Assembly (NCBI GenBank): GCA_016873835.1
Contig: VGVY01000001.1
Location: forward strand, 1 to 64,000
DNA from: Ignavibacteria bacterium
GTDB lineage: Bacteria > Bacteroidota > Ignavibacteria > Ignavibacteriales > Melioribacteraceae
Direction: 5' to 3'
DNA: 64,000 nt
Both the position numbers and the translations under genes were made by a program. The notes under the pieces are model-generated. The model ran no database searches. It was not told where the DNA came from and saw nothing but the letters and a program-made list of their open reading frames with translations. Of the stretch, positions 1 through 9,144 are shown piece by piece. Each line of letters opens with the position of its first letter. Position 1 is the first letter of the stretch.

Positions 1-1
1 T

Positions 2-1336
2 GAAACGTTTATGCTTCCGAACAATCACCCGAATATTAAAGTTAGGCTGAAACAACTCTTTCATGCTATCAAAAAAATATACATGTCAATTTATTTCCAA
101 AGATCTAAAGAATATATACGCGTTACTACTTACCGTTTAGAAGAAGAAAAGATGGCTGTAATTATTCAAAAACTTGTTGGTGGTTTGCATAACGGTAAAT
201 ATTATCCGGAATTTTCAGGTGTAGCTAAGTCTTATAATTTTTATCCCAATCCTCCATTGAAATCAAATGATGGAATTGTCTCAGTAGCACCCGGCTTAGG
301 AAAATATATTGTTGATGGTGGATTAACATTCAGATTTTCTCCGAAATATCCTCATCATATTCTTCAGTTTGCTACAATCGAAGATACAATGAACTACTCG
401 CCAAAAGAATTTTACGCTTTAAGTATGAATGATGGATCGGCAAAAGAAGTTTTAGAAGAAGAATCGTTATTAAAAACTTACAACTTATCAGAAGCTTTTA
501 AAGACGGAACTCTTGATTATACCGGCTCAACATATTCGATGGATAACAATACAATTTATGATGGTATTGATAGAGAGGGTATTAATTTATTCACAATGGC
601 TCCAATATTAAAACAAAAAGTTTTTCCCCTTCCAGAAATTCTTGAATTACTGCTCGAAATGGGAAGTTGGGGGACCGGATCTCTAGTTGAAATTGAATTT
701 GCAGTAAACTTTCAAGTCCCAGAAGGAAAACCTAAGGAATTTGCACTTCTTCAAATGCGGCCATTAGTTATAAGCCATGAGATTGAAGAACTTGATATTA
801 ATGCAATGGCTGAAGAGGAATTGATTTGTAGCAGCGATCAAGTTCTTGGTCACGGAGTAATTAATAATATTAAAGATATTGTTTGTGTTGATATTGGTAA
901 GTTCGATAGAAAACATACTCGAGAAGTAGCAAAAGAAATATCACAATTCAATGCTAAACTATTAGGTGAAAGAACTCCATATTTATTAATTGGCGTTGGA
1001 AGATGGGGAACATTAGATCCTTGGCTAGGTATTCCGGTAACATGGGAAAATATTAATGGAGCGAAAACAATAATTGAGAGTAACTTTTCTGACTTAAATG
1101 TTGCACCATCACAAGGTTCTCATTTTTTTCAAAATCTTACATCATTTAAAATTGGGTATTTTACTATTGATGAATTTAATGATCTTGGATTTTTAGACTG
1201 GAAATGGTTGATGGAACAACATTTTGCTGAACATAAAACTTTTACAAGTCATATTAAATTAGAAAATCCAATTACAATAAAAATTAATGGTCAAGTTAGT
1301 AAAGGAGTTATAATCAAACCGAATAATAGATCATAA
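2..1336 (+). CDS. PEP/pyruvate-binding (PPDK N-terminal-like) protein, C-terminal part
   Basis: The reading frame is open to the left edge (codons gaa acg ttt precede the first ATG at 11), so this is the C-terminal part of a longer gene cut by the window start. The first residues, which include MLPNNHP and KVRLKQL, look internal rather than N-terminal. The middle has the GLGKYIVDGG and LLQMRPLV segments characteristic of the ATP-binding domain of PEP synthase/pyruvate phosphate dikinase. The C-terminal part has GVGRWGTLDPWLGIPVTW and SQGSHFFQNL, which I recognise from a Bacteroidota/Ignavibacteria protein family annotated as PEP/pyruvate-binding. The family is presumed to use ATP for phosphotransfer, but its true substrate is unknown. 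No catalytic histidine domain is visible in this part. Confidence 0.75.
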   Translation, partial: ETFMLPNNHPNIKVRLKQLFHAIKKIYMSIYFQRSKEYIRVTTYRLEEEKMAVIIQKLVGGLHNGKYYPEFSGVAKSYNFYPNPPLKSNDGIVSVAPGLGKYIVDGGLTFRFSPKYPHHILQFATIEDTMNYSPKEFYALSMNDGSAKEVLEEESLLKTYNLSEAFKDGTLDYTGSTYSMDNNTIYDGIDREGINLFTMAPILKQKVFPLPEILELLLEMGSWGTGSLVEIEFAVNFQVPEGKPKEFALLQMRPLVISHEIEELDINAMAEEELICSSDQVLGHGVINNIKDIVCVDIGKFDRKHTREVAKEISQFNAKLLGERTPYLLIGVGRWGTLDPWLGIPVTWENINGAKTIIESNFSDLNVAPSQGSHFFQNLTSFKIGYFTIDEFNDLGFLDWKWLMEQHFAEHKTFTSHIKLENPITIKINGQVSKGVIIKPNNRS

Positions 1337-1388
1337 TGGATTTATTATTGTTGCAAATTCTTTATGATTATTAAACGATGGAGTGAAT

Positions 1389-2612
1389 ATGTCAAACTTT
1401 GTAATTAAACCAGCAGTTAGAACTCAAAACGTAACATATGCTGTTAGAGATATCGTAGTGTTAGCGAATCAAGTTGCAAAGACTGGTAAAGAAATGCTTT
1501 ATTTGAATATTGGCGATCCAAATTTGTTTGATTGGGAACCACCGCGTCATCTCATCGAAGAGACTTATAAAGCAATGCTAAAAAATTTTAACGGCTATGC
1601 ACCGTCATCTGGAATTAAACCGGCAGTTGAAGCGATCGAAAAAGAGGCTGATAAAAAAGGGATTAATAACGTTCAAGATATTTTTGTTACAACCGGCGCA
1701 AGTGAAGCAATTGACGTTTGTTTGACTGCTCTAGTTAATGATGGCGAAAATGTTTTAACACCAACTCCAGGTTATCCGTTGTATACTGCTATTCAAAGTA
1801 AATTACAGACTATGGAGAATCCATATTACTTAGATGAATCAAACGGATGGCAGCCGGATATTAATGATATTAAAAGTAAGATAAATGAAAAAACCAGAGC
1901 AATAATAATTATCAATCCAAACAATCCAACTGGTTCAAACAATTCATCGGAAACATTAAGACAGATAATTAAACTTGCTCTTGAACATAATCTTGTAATT
2001 TTTTCCGATGAGATTTATGACAAACTTTTAATGGATGGAAAGAAACATACTTCCATAGCCTCGCTAAATCCGGAAGTACCAGTAATTACTTTTGGGGGAC
2101 TTTCAAAAAATTATATGGTTCCCGGTTTTAGAATAGGATGGGGAATCGTAAGCGGCAACAGAGAAATTCTAAAAGACTACATTGAAGCAATTAATAAATT
2201 ATTGCGTGCACGTCTTTCAGCCAATCATCCGGAACAGTATGGAATTGCACCATCATTACTTGGGGATCAGTCTCATCTTGAAATTGCTATGAAAAAATTA
2301 ACGAAAAGAAGAGACTTAACAGTTGAAATGATGAATGCAGTGCCTGGAATTTCTTGTGTTGCACCGGAAGGTTCGTTTTATGCTTTCCCAAGAATTGAAA
2401 ATATTTCTGATGATGCACACTGGACTCAAGAATTAATAAAAGAAACCGGAGTGGTTGTAGTTCACGGAAGTGGATTTGGGCAATTGCCCGGGACAAATCA
2501 TTTTAGAATTGTATTTCTTCCGCCGGAAAATATTTTGGAGAAAGCATACAAAGCCATTGCGCAGTTTCATGGAAAGTACGTTGAAAAGTTTGTAAAGGTA
2601 TCAGTAAAATAA
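1389..2612 (+). CDS. PLP-dependent class I/II aminotransferase (AlaA-like)
   Basis: This is a fold-type I aminotransferase of 407 aa. An in-frame GTG lies at 1383, but ATG 1389 is preferred because GGAG (1380-1383) sits 5 nt upstream. Visible motifs are YAPSSGI, NPNNPTG (about residue 178), SDEIYD (Asp about 207) and the Schiff-base lysine in GGLSKNYMVPGFRIGWG (about K240). The SK-Y-x-PGFR-x-GW pattern is closest to glutamate-pyruvate aminotransferases of the AlaA/AlaC type, so an alanine-forming reaction is the best guess; aspartate or aromatic substrates are possible. It lies 52 nt after the PEP/pyruvate-binding gene, with no visible terminator between, so co-transcription is plausible. Confidence 0.85.
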   Translation: MSNFVIKPAVRTQNVTYAVRDIVVLANQVAKTGKEMLYLNIGDPNLFDWEPPRHLIEETYKAMLKNFNGYAPSSGIKPAVEAIEKEADKKGINNVQDIFVTTGASEAIDVCLTALVNDGENVLTPTPGYPLYTAIQSKLQTMENPYYLDESNGWQPDINDIKSKINEKTRAIIIINPNNPTGSNNSSETLRQIIKLALEHNLVIFSDEIYDKLLMDGKKHTSIASLNPEVPVITFGGLSKNYMVPGFRIGWGIVSGNREILKDYIEAINKLLRARLSANHPEQYGIAPSLLGDQSHLEIAMKKLTKRRDLTVEMMNAVPGISCVAPEGSFYAFPRIENISDDAHWTQELIKETGVVVVHGSGFGQLPGTNHFRIVFLPPENILEKAYKAIAQFHGKYVEKFVKVSVK

Positions 2613-2663
2613 AACTTAGTATGAAAATGAATCCAAGATACTCAAAACATCAGTGAAGTAATG

Positions 2664-2692
2664 TTGGAATCATAAACATCGATATCTATATT
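2664..2692 (+). promoter_or_regulatory. Promoter for the M16 peptidase-nuoGHI operon
   Basis: TTGGAA (2664-2669) and TATATT (2687-2692) are separated by exactly 17 nt. The -10 is followed by TG, so the same stretch also fits the Bacteroidota pattern TTG-N20-TAnnTTTG. The predicted transcription start is near 2699, just upstream of the TTG start of the peptidase. The architecture matches promoters at 9031, 20567 and 32425 in this window. Confidence 0.55.
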
Positions 2693-2715
2693 TGTCACAC
2701 AATTTTTGAATTCAA

Positions 2716-3981
2716 TTGCGCACAAATCTATTGAAAAACATAAATATTACTGAGCTACCGAACGGCATCACAATTATTTCAGAAAAGATTGAACATGTAA
2801 AATCCTTTTCTTTAGGATTCTGGTTTAATGTTGGATCGAGAGATGAAAATGAAATGAATAATGGGATTAGCCATTTCCTTGAGCACATGTTTTTTAAAGG
2901 CACAAAAAAAAGATCTGCTAAAAAAATATCAGAGGAAATAGAATCACTTGGCGGATACTTAAATGCATTCACTTCAAAAGAACATACTTGTTTATATGGA
3001 AGAGGATTAACAGTCCATATCGAAAAAACTTTTGAAGTTTTAGCAGATATTGTTCAAAACTCAACTTTTGCAGATAAAGAAATTTCTAAAGAGAAAAATG
3101 TCGTAATTGATGAATTGAATGATATAGAAGATTCTCCCGATGAATTAATTTTTGACAAATTTGAAAGCAACATTTTCAAGAATAATTCTTTGGGGATGCC
3201 GATAATCGGGACAGAACAGAATCTTAAAAAATTTACAAGAAATGATTTATTTAGTTTTATTAATGAAAATTATACAAGTAGTAAATTTTTCATTGTTGGT
3301 TCCGGGAACATTAATCACAATAAACTAATTTCTTTTGCTGAGAGATATTTAAGGAAAGATTTTAAAAAAATAATCACGACTCAAAGAACACTGAATTTGC
3401 ATCCAACACAAGATTTATTTGTAGAAAAAGATACCCAACAAGTTCATTACATTCTTGGAAAAGCGACTTACGGTTTAAAGGATAAGGAAAGAATTGCTAT
3501 AAATGTGCTTTCACATATTTTAGGTGAAGGGAGCAGTTCTCGTTTGTTTCAGAAAATTCGCGAAGAGCATGGAATTGCTTATCAAATTAATTCATTTCTA
3601 AATTCTTTTTATGATGTTTCTGCATTTGGTATTTATTTATCTACAAATGAAAATTCTATTCATAAAGCTCAAAGTTTAATTTTCAGTGAGCTTAAAAAAA
3701 TCAAAGAAAGAAAAGTATCTGAAATTGAATTAAGCAGAGCTAAGGAATATTTAATTGGAAATATGTTAATGAGTTTAGAAAGTACAACTTACCGAATGCT
3801 TAGAATGGCACAGTCGATGATTTATTATAAAAAAATCAGAACTGTTAATGAATCTATAAAAAAGGTAAATGCAATAACTCAAATGGATATTTTAAAATTA
3901 TCTAACGAGATATTTGAAAATGGTACCTTAACAAGAGTAATTTTAAGTCCAAGAAATTTATTACTTATTAGAGCAGCCTAA
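2716..3981 (+). CDS. M16 family zinc metallopeptidase (processing-peptidase-like)
   Basis: The 421-aa protein has the inverted zinc motif HFLEHMFFKGT (H53, E56, H57 counting from TTG 2716) and a downstream glutamate in VIDELND (E133) as the third ligand. This places it with active M16B peptidases related to mitochondrial processing peptidase and to PqqL/YmxG-type enzymes. No ATG is available near the N-terminus. The start is TTG at 2716 or TTG at 2731; both lack a clear Shine-Dalgarno, and the family alignment (ITELPNGITIISE near the N-terminus) fits either. No signal peptide is visible, so it is probably cytoplasmic. It ends 13 nt before nuoG and probably shares its transcript. Confidence 0.85.
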   Translation: MRTNLLKNINITELPNGITIISEKIEHVKSFSLGFWFNVGSRDENEMNNGISHFLEHMFFKGTKKRSAKKISEEIESLGGYLNAFTSKEHTCLYGRGLTVHIEKTFEVLADIVQNSTFADKEISKEKNVVIDELNDIEDSPDELIFDKFESNIFKNNSLGMPIIGTEQNLKKFTRNDLFSFINENYTSSKFFIVGSGNINHNKLISFAERYLRKDFKKIITTQRTLNLHPTQDLFVEKDTQQVHYILGKATYGLKDKERIAINVLSHILGEGSSSRLFQKIREEHGIAYQINSFLNSFYDVSAFGIYLSTNENSIHKAQSLIFSELKKIKERKVSEIELSRAKEYLIGNMLMSLESTTYRMLRMAQSMIYYKKIRTVNESIKKVNAITQMDILKLSNEIFENGTLTRVILSPRNLLLIRAA

Positions 3982-3994
3982 AAAGGAAAGTCGT

Positions 3995-5671
3995 ATGCCG
4001 ATTTTTATAGTCGATGGTCATCAAGTAGAATTCAAACCCGGACAAACCATAATTGAAGCCTCACGCAATGCTGGAATTTCAATTCCGCATTTTTGTTGGC
4101 ACCCAAAACTTTCTATTTCCGGTAATTGCAGAATTTGTTTAGTTGAAGTAGAAAAAATGCCAAAGCTTGTTATTGCATGTTCCACTTATGCATCTGAAGG
4201 AATGGTGGTTCATACCAAATCTGAAAAAACTATTGACGCAAGAAATGCTGTAATGGAATTTATTTTGATAAACCATCCTCTCGATTGTCCAATCTGTGAT
4301 GAAGCCGGTGAATGTAAGCTGCAAGAATACGCTTATTCTCATGGAAAAGGTGAAAGTCGGTTTGAAGAAATAAAAAATAGAAAAGAAAAGAGAGTTCAAC
4401 TTGGACCTCACATTAAATTTGATGGTGAAAGATGTATTTCTTGCTCAAGATGTATAAGATTTTCAGATGAAATAGCGCACGCAAATCAACTTACATTTAG
4501 GAATAGAGGAGACAAAGTTACTGTTACTACTTTTCCCGGCGAATTATTTGATAATCCTTACACATTAAACACTGTTGATATCTGTCCCGTTGGTGCATTA
4601 ACAAATAATGATTTTAGATTCAAATCACGCGTATGGGAAATGTCATCAACAGATTCGATTTGTATTGGATGCTCTAGAGGCTGCAACACAGAAATGTGGG
4701 TCCGCAATAATGAAATATTAAGATTAACACCGCGTAAAAATGACGAAGTCAATAGCGCATGGATGTGTGATAATGGAAGGCTTAATACATTTAAATTTGT
4801 TAATGCAGAAAATAGAATTGATGGAACTTATCTAAGATTTAACGGCTTTTTGAAAAAAGCAGAATTGAGTAGTGCAATTAACTTTACGGCAAAAAAAATC
4901 AAAGAATTTAAAAGCAATGAAATAGCTTTTATCGGTTCAGCCTATGCAACGTGCGAAGATAATTTTGTTTTAGCAAAATTTGCTAAGTCACTTGGTGTAC
5001 AAAACATTGATTTCCCAAAACACATTGCTCTTGGTGATTGCGATGATATTTTAATTATGGAGGATAAAACGCCGAATTCTTTTGGTGCTGAATTAGTTGG
5101 TGTGAAGCCAATAAACAATGGAAATAGTTTCGAAAGCATTATTACTAATATTGAAAGCGGTAAAATAAAAGCACTCTATATAATAGATGAAGATATTGCA
5201 TCCATATCAGATAAATATGAAAAAAATCTAACAAAACTTGACTTACTGGTTGTTCATTCATCAAATGAAAATAAAACAACAGCATTGGCGGATGTTGTTT
5301 TCCCATCTTCTACTTATGCAGAAAAAAATGGAACCTTTGTAAATTTCAACGGCAGAATTCAGAGAATTAAACCAGCGGTTACTACAGAAGAAATGGACCG
5401 GGCTCTTGATGGAATGAACATGAGCAGATGGGATAAATTTGGAACTAAGTTTGATAGGTGGATGCAAGGAAGAAGAGTAGATGCAAAATCATCTTGGAAT
5501 ATTTTATCAATGTTGTCTCTGCATCTAAATGGAAAAATGAAATATGATATGGCAGAAGAGGTTTTTGCTGATATTGCTTCTTCCATTGAAGAATTCAAAG
5601 GTTTAGATTATGATATGGTTGGAAGCAAGGGCATTAATCTAAAAATAAAAGAGAGTATAAAAGTTAAATGA
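3995..5671 (+). CDS. nuoG: NADH-quinone oxidoreductase subunit G
   Basis: This is the iron-sulfur subunit of the peripheral arm of complex I, which passes electrons from NADH toward quinone. Ligands are visible for a 2Fe-2S cluster (C34, C45, C48, C62), for the His/Cys 4Fe-4S cluster (H94, C98, C101, C107), for a second 4Fe-4S cluster (C147, C150, C153, C197), and for an N7-type cluster (C223, C226, C230, C258). A molybdopterin-oxidoreductase-like domain follows. At 558 aa it is much shorter than the E. coli protein of about 900 aa, because the C-terminal domain is reduced. The start at ATG 3995 has AAAGGAAAG 6 nt upstream. It lies between an M16 peptidase and nuoH; nuoE and nuoF are not adjacent. 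Confidence 0.93.
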   Translation: MPIFIVDGHQVEFKPGQTIIEASRNAGISIPHFCWHPKLSISGNCRICLVEVEKMPKLVIACSTYASEGMVVHTKSEKTIDARNAVMEFILINHPLDCPICDEAGECKLQEYAYSHGKGESRFEEIKNRKEKRVQLGPHIKFDGERCISCSRCIRFSDEIAHANQLTFRNRGDKVTVTTFPGELFDNPYTLNTVDICPVGALTNNDFRFKSRVWEMSSTDSICIGCSRGCNTEMWVRNNEILRLTPRKNDEVNSAWMCDNGRLNTFKFVNAENRIDGTYLRFNGFLKKAELSSAINFTAKKIKEFKSNEIAFIGSAYATCEDNFVLAKFAKSLGVQNIDFPKHIALGDCDDILIMEDKTPNSFGAELVGVKPINNGNSFESIITNIESGKIKALYIIDEDIASISDKYEKNLTKLDLLVVHSSNENKTTALADVVFPSSTYAEKNGTFVNFNGRIQRIKPAVTTEEMDRALDGMNMSRWDKFGTKFDRWMQGRRVDAKSSWNILSMLSLHLNGKMKYDMAEEVFADIASSIEEFKGLDYDMVGSKGINLKIKESIKVK

Positions 5672-5692
5672 GACTTCAGAATAATTCAAAAA

Positions 5693-5776
5693 TGTCATTT
5701 CGAAAGAGTCCGTCAACAGACGGACGACTGAGAAATCTTATTAAATCAAAGATTTCTCCCTTCGGTCGAAATGACA
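5693..5776 (+). repeat. Palindromic intergenic element predicted to fold as a three-way junction
   Basis: An 11-bp outer inverted repeat, TGTCATTTCGA (5693-5703) and TCGAAATGACA (5766-5776), encloses two perfect inner hairpins. The first is GTCCGTC-aaca-GACGGAC (5708-5725). The second is AGAAATCTT-N9-AAGATTTCT (5731-5757). This resembles REP/MITE-type intergenic palindromes that occur in many copies in genomes. It lies within the nuo operon between nuoG and nuoH, so it would be transcribed. I found only one copy in this window. Confidence 0.7.
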
Positions 5777-5827
5777 AACGATATTTTTCAGAAGTCTCCA
5801 AATGATAATTTGTTGAGGATTTAATTC

Positions 5828-6859
5828 ATGAGTCTTTTAGAAACTGTAATTTTTGCTGTAATTAAAATGCTTGTAATAGTTGTTGTAATGTTTTTGACTG
5901 TCGCCTATAGTGTTTACTTTGAGCGAAAGATTAGTGCATGGGCTCAGAATAGAATGGGTCCAAACAGAGTTGGATACAGAGGATTATTACAGCCCTTTGC
6001 TGACGTTTTTAAATTATTAGTAAAAGAAGATATTGTTCCTGATGCTGCTCATAAACCTTTGCATACTCTTGCACCTTTCATAGCACTTTTCGTTGCATTT
6101 GCTACTTATGCTGTTGTTCCTTTTGGTCCTTCAATTAATCTATTTGGATATGATGTAAAACTAGTTGTAGCTGATGTTAATATTGGAATTTTATATGTAT
6201 TAGCACTTACATCCCTTGGTGTTTATGGAATTACATTTGCCGGTTGGTCATCCGGAAGTAAATATTCATTGATGGGTGGAATTAGGTCTTCGGCACAAAT
6301 GATTTCTTACGAAGTTTCAATGGGATTTTCTATTGCTGGTGTTTTATTATTATCTGAATCTTTAAGACCAATAGAAATAGTTAATGCACAGTATGGCTGG
6401 ATGTGGAATGCTGTTTTACAGCCTATTGGTTTCATAACATTTGTCGTATCTGCATTTGCAGAAACTAATCGTTTGCCGTTTGACTTGCCCGAAGCTGAAC
6501 CTGAATTAGTTGGCGGTTATCATACTGAATATAGTTCGTTCAAATTTGCTGCATTCTTTTTAGCTGAATATGCAAATATGATCATTGCAAGCTGTTTAAT
6601 AGTTACTCTTTACTTAGGCGGTTGGCAAATTCCGTACATTGATAAATTGGGATTAGGTGAAACACTGACCGTGATCCTTCAAGTTGGAGCATTTATTTTT
6701 AAAGTTGTTTTTATGTTATTCTTTTTCATTTGGGTCCGTTGGAGTATTCCAAGATTTCGTTATGATCAATTAATGAATATTGGCTGGAAAGTTATGTTCC
6801 CGCTTTCATTGGTAAATATATTGTGGGTTGCAGTTTTAATTATGATTTTCAATCTATAA
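5828..6859 (+). CDS. nuoH: NADH-quinone oxidoreductase subunit H
   Basis: This is the membrane subunit of complex I that forms the quinone-binding chamber with the peripheral arm (ND1 family). The 343-aa protein is highly hydrophobic with about eight membrane segments. It carries the conserved family motifs [18 protein letters not shown] near residues 33-50 and [25 protein letters not shown] near residues 212-236, the acidic loop lining the quinone cavity. The start at ATG 5828 is preceded by TTGAGGA at modest distance. It follows nuoG after a 156-nt spacer that holds the palindromic element, and precedes nuoI by a few bases. Confidence 0.95.
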   Translation: MSLLETVIFAVIKMLVIVVVMFLTVAYSVYFERKISAWAQNRMGPNRVGYRGLLQPFADVFKLLVKEDIVPDAAHKPLHTLAPFIALFVAFATYAVVPFGPSINLFGYDVKLVVADVNIGILYVLALTSLGVYGITFAGWSSGSKYSLMGGIRSSAQMISYEVSMGFSIAGVLLLSESLRPIEIVNAQYGWMWNAVLQPIGFITFVVSAFAETNRLPFDLPEAEPELVGGYHTEYSSFKFAAFFLAEYANMIIASCLIVTLYLGGWQIPYIDKLGLGETLTVILQVGAFIFKVVFMLFFFIWVRWSIPRFRYDQLMNIGWKVMFPLSLVNILWVAVLIMIFNL

Positions 6860-6872
6860 ACCAAGGTTGAAT

Positions 6873-7370
6873 ATGTCGGTAAAGAAAAGAAAGAAAGATC
6901 TAAATTTTTTTGAAAAGATTTATATAGTCGAAATTGCTAAAGGGATGATGCTTACATTAAGAAATATGTTTCGTCCCAAATTTACTATGGAATATCCGGA
7001 AGTAAAATTTGAACCACCCTCATCTTACCGCGGTCGTCCAGTATTGGTTCAAGAAAAAAATAATGTTGAAAGATGTGTTGCATGCGGTTTATGTTCAAGG
7101 GTTTGTCCGGCACTTGCAATTGAAGTTCAGGCAAATGAAACTGAACTTGAAAAGGAACGGTATCCAGAAAAATTTGAAATCAATATGCTCCGCTGCATCT
7201 TTTGCGGATTCTGTGAAGAAGTTTGTCCCGAAGAAGCGATTGTAATGAGCAAAGATTATGAATTGGTTTTCTCAAATCGTAATGACGCAATTTATGGTAA
7301 AGATAAATTATTAGTACAAGTCGAACAGTTATCTGACCGGTTAGATTACCTCCGAAAATTTAAGCAATGA
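6873..7370 (+). CDS. nuoI: NADH-quinone oxidoreductase subunit I (2x 4Fe-4S)
   Basis: This 165-aa ferredoxin-like subunit carries the two 4Fe-4S clusters (N6a/N6b) that relay electrons toward the quinone site next to NuoH. Two classical motifs are visible, [12 protein letters not shown] and [12 protein letters not shown], about 40 residues apart. Frames opening at TTG 6867 add only two residues; ATG 6873 is preferred because AAGG (6863-6866) lies 6 nt upstream. It is the last gene of the operon, with a hairpin terminator starting 7 nt after the stop. nuoJ-N do not follow, so the rest of complex I must be encoded elsewhere. Confidence 0.95.
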   Translation: MSVKKRKKDLNFFEKIYIVEIAKGMMLTLRNMFRPKFTMEYPEVKFEPPSSYRGRPVLVQEKNNVERCVACGLCSRVCPALAIEVQANETELEKERYPEKFEINMLRCIFCGFCEEVCPEEAIVMSKDYELVFSNRNDAIYGKDKLLVQVEQLSDRLDYLRKFKQ

Positions 7371-7376
7371 TAAGAT

Positions 7377-7400
7377 GCCCCACTAGGGGCTTTTTCTTTT
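7377..7400 (+). terminator. Rho-independent terminator of the nuo operon
   Basis: The GC stem GCCCC-acta-GGGGC (7377-7390) is followed directly by TTTTTCTTTT. It stands 7 nt after the nuoI stop codon. Confidence 0.85.
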
Positions 7401-7464
7401 ATATCGGTTTTGTTCAAAGTTTTTTTTTATTAGATTAAAACTGATTTATTTTAGGTTATAAACA

Positions 7465-9003
7465 ATGTTTTCCAAAGTTTATTCTGCTTCAACATTGGGA
7501 ATTGATGCTTATTTAGTTGAAGTTGAAACTCACACCGAAAAGCAACTCCCGTTAATTACAATTGTTGGTTTACCAGATAACGCAGTGAAGGAAAGCAAAG
7601 AAAGAGTTACTGCAGCTTTAAAAAATTCTGGTTTTGAAATTCCACTTAAGAAAATTACCGTTAACCTTGCACCGGCAGATATTAAGAAAGAAGGAAGTGC
7701 ATTTGATCTCCCAATTGCAATTGGAATTTTAGCTGCTAGTGATTTATTTGAATTAAATGAACTTGATAAATCTTTATTGCTTGGCGAACTATCATTAGAT
7801 GGTTCATTAAGAAAAATTAAAGGGGCACTTCCAATAACTGTTGAAGCAAGAAAATTAGGTTTCACTAAAATAATTCTCCCGGAAGAATCAGTTAAAGAAG
7901 CATCCATTGTTGAAGGGATAAGTGTTTTTGGTTTATCGCACATAAAAGAAGTTATTGAATTATTAGACGGAACTAATCACTTTCAACCGACATTCACAGA
8001 TAAGAATGAAGTTTTTGCTCAAGTAAATACTTATGCTTTAGATTTTTCTGACGTAAAAGGACAAGAAAATGTAAAAAGAGCTTTAGAAATTGCTGCCGCT
8101 GGCGGTCATAATATTTTGATGATTGGACCACCCGGTTCGGGTAAAACTATGCTTGCAAAAAGACTGCCTTCAATCCTTCCACCATTAACTTTTGATGAAG
8201 CACTTGCGACAACTAAAATTCATTCTGTTGCCGGGATATTATCAAAAGAAAAAGCACTCATTACAGAAAGACCATTTCGCAACCCGCACCACACAGTTTC
8301 CGATGCAGCATTAATTGGAGGAGGTAGTGTCCCTCGTCCCGGAGAAGTTTCTTTTGCTCATCATGGAGTTTTATTTTTGGATGAGTTGCCTGAGTTTAAA
8401 AAAAATGTTCTTGAAGTTTTACGCCAGCCATTAGAAGATTGCAAAGTAACAGTCAGCAGATCTAAAATGTCTTTAGAGTTTCCGGCAAATTTTATGTTAG
8501 CTGCTGCAATGAATCCTTGTCCATGCGGATATTTTACTGATCCAACTAAAGACTGCACATGCAACACTTCACAAATTCAAAAATATATGTCAAGAATTTC
8601 TGGTCCTTTGCTTGATAGAATTGACATTCATATCGAAGTGCCGGCGGTTAAGTTTAAAGAACTTTCTTCAAGCGCACAAGGTGAAAAATCTGAATCAATA
8701 AGAGCTAGAGTTGTAAAAGCAAGAGAGATGCAGATAAGTCGCTTCAAAGGAATGAAAAATATTTTCTGCAATTCAGATATGGCAACAAAAGAAATAAGAA
8801 ATTTTTGTAAGCTTGATTCTGCTTCAGAAGAATTATTAAAAATGGCAATGACACGGCTCGGCTTATCAGCACGTGCTTATGATAGAATAATTAAAGTGAG
8901 CAGAACAATTGCAGACTTAGAGCGATCCAACAATATTTTACCGCAGCACATCAGTGAAGCAATTCAATATAGAAGTCTCGACCGAGACATCTGGGGCCAT
9001 TAA
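7465..9003 (+). CDS. YifB/ComM family Mg-chelatase-like AAA+ ATPase
   Basis: The 512-aa protein has the three-part YifB layout. An N-terminal ChlI-like domain holds GLPDNAVKESKERV at about residues 35-48. A central AAA+ domain has Walker A GPPGSGKT (221-228) and Walker B LFLDELPEF (303-311). A C-terminal Mg-chelatase domain contains the NPCPCGYF cysteine motif. In proteobacteria the homologue ComM is a hexameric helicase that promotes branch migration during natural transformation; that role is known for the family but not shown here. ATG 7465 follows the nuo terminator by about 65 nt, so it probably has its own promoter, which I could not identify with confidence. Confidence 0.88.
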   Translation: MFSKVYSASTLGIDAYLVEVETHTEKQLPLITIVGLPDNAVKESKERVTAALKNSGFEIPLKKITVNLAPADIKKEGSAFDLPIAIGILAASDLFELNELDKSLLLGELSLDGSLRKIKGALPITVEARKLGFTKIILPEESVKEASIVEGISVFGLSHIKEVIELLDGTNHFQPTFTDKNEVFAQVNTYALDFSDVKGQENVKRALEIAAAGGHNILMIGPPGSGKTMLAKRLPSILPPLTFDEALATTKIHSVAGILSKEKALITERPFRNPHHTVSDAALIGGGSVPRPGEVSFAHHGVLFLDELPEFKKNVLEVLRQPLEDCKVTVSRSKMSLEFPANFMLAAAMNPCPCGYFTDPTKDCTCNTSQIQKYMSRISGPLLDRIDIHIEVPAVKFKELSSSAQGEKSESIRARVVKAREMQISRFKGMKNIFCNSDMATKEIRNFCKLDSASEELLKMAMTRLGLSARAYDRIIKVSRTIADLERSNNILPQHISEAIQYRSLDRDIWGH

Positions 9004-9030
9004 TTTATTTATCATACCTTAAATTTATTC

Positions 9031-9059
9031 TTGACAAATGGAATTTCACTATTTATATT
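9031..9059 (+). promoter_or_regulatory. Promoter of the ilv-leu-cimA operon
   Basis: A perfect TTGACA (9031-9036) and TATATT (9054-9059) are separated by exactly 17 nt. The predicted start is near 9066. This gives a leader of about 290 nt before ilvD that contains the Ile/Leu/Val leader peptide and the attenuator hairpins. Confidence 0.8.
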
Positions 9060-9144
9060 CACCCCTAAATTTTCACTAATGATTAACTCACAACAAAATA
9101 GCGCTCAAAAAAATTTGATGGCTAAAATCACCAAAGGGAATGTT

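Noticed and set aside
9031-9144. Coding start of the leader ORF at TTG 9031 (72-aa frame)
   Set aside because: This TTG is the -35 box of a near-perfect promoter, so it would not be in the transcript. The leader peptide must start later, at 9079, 9118 or 9145.
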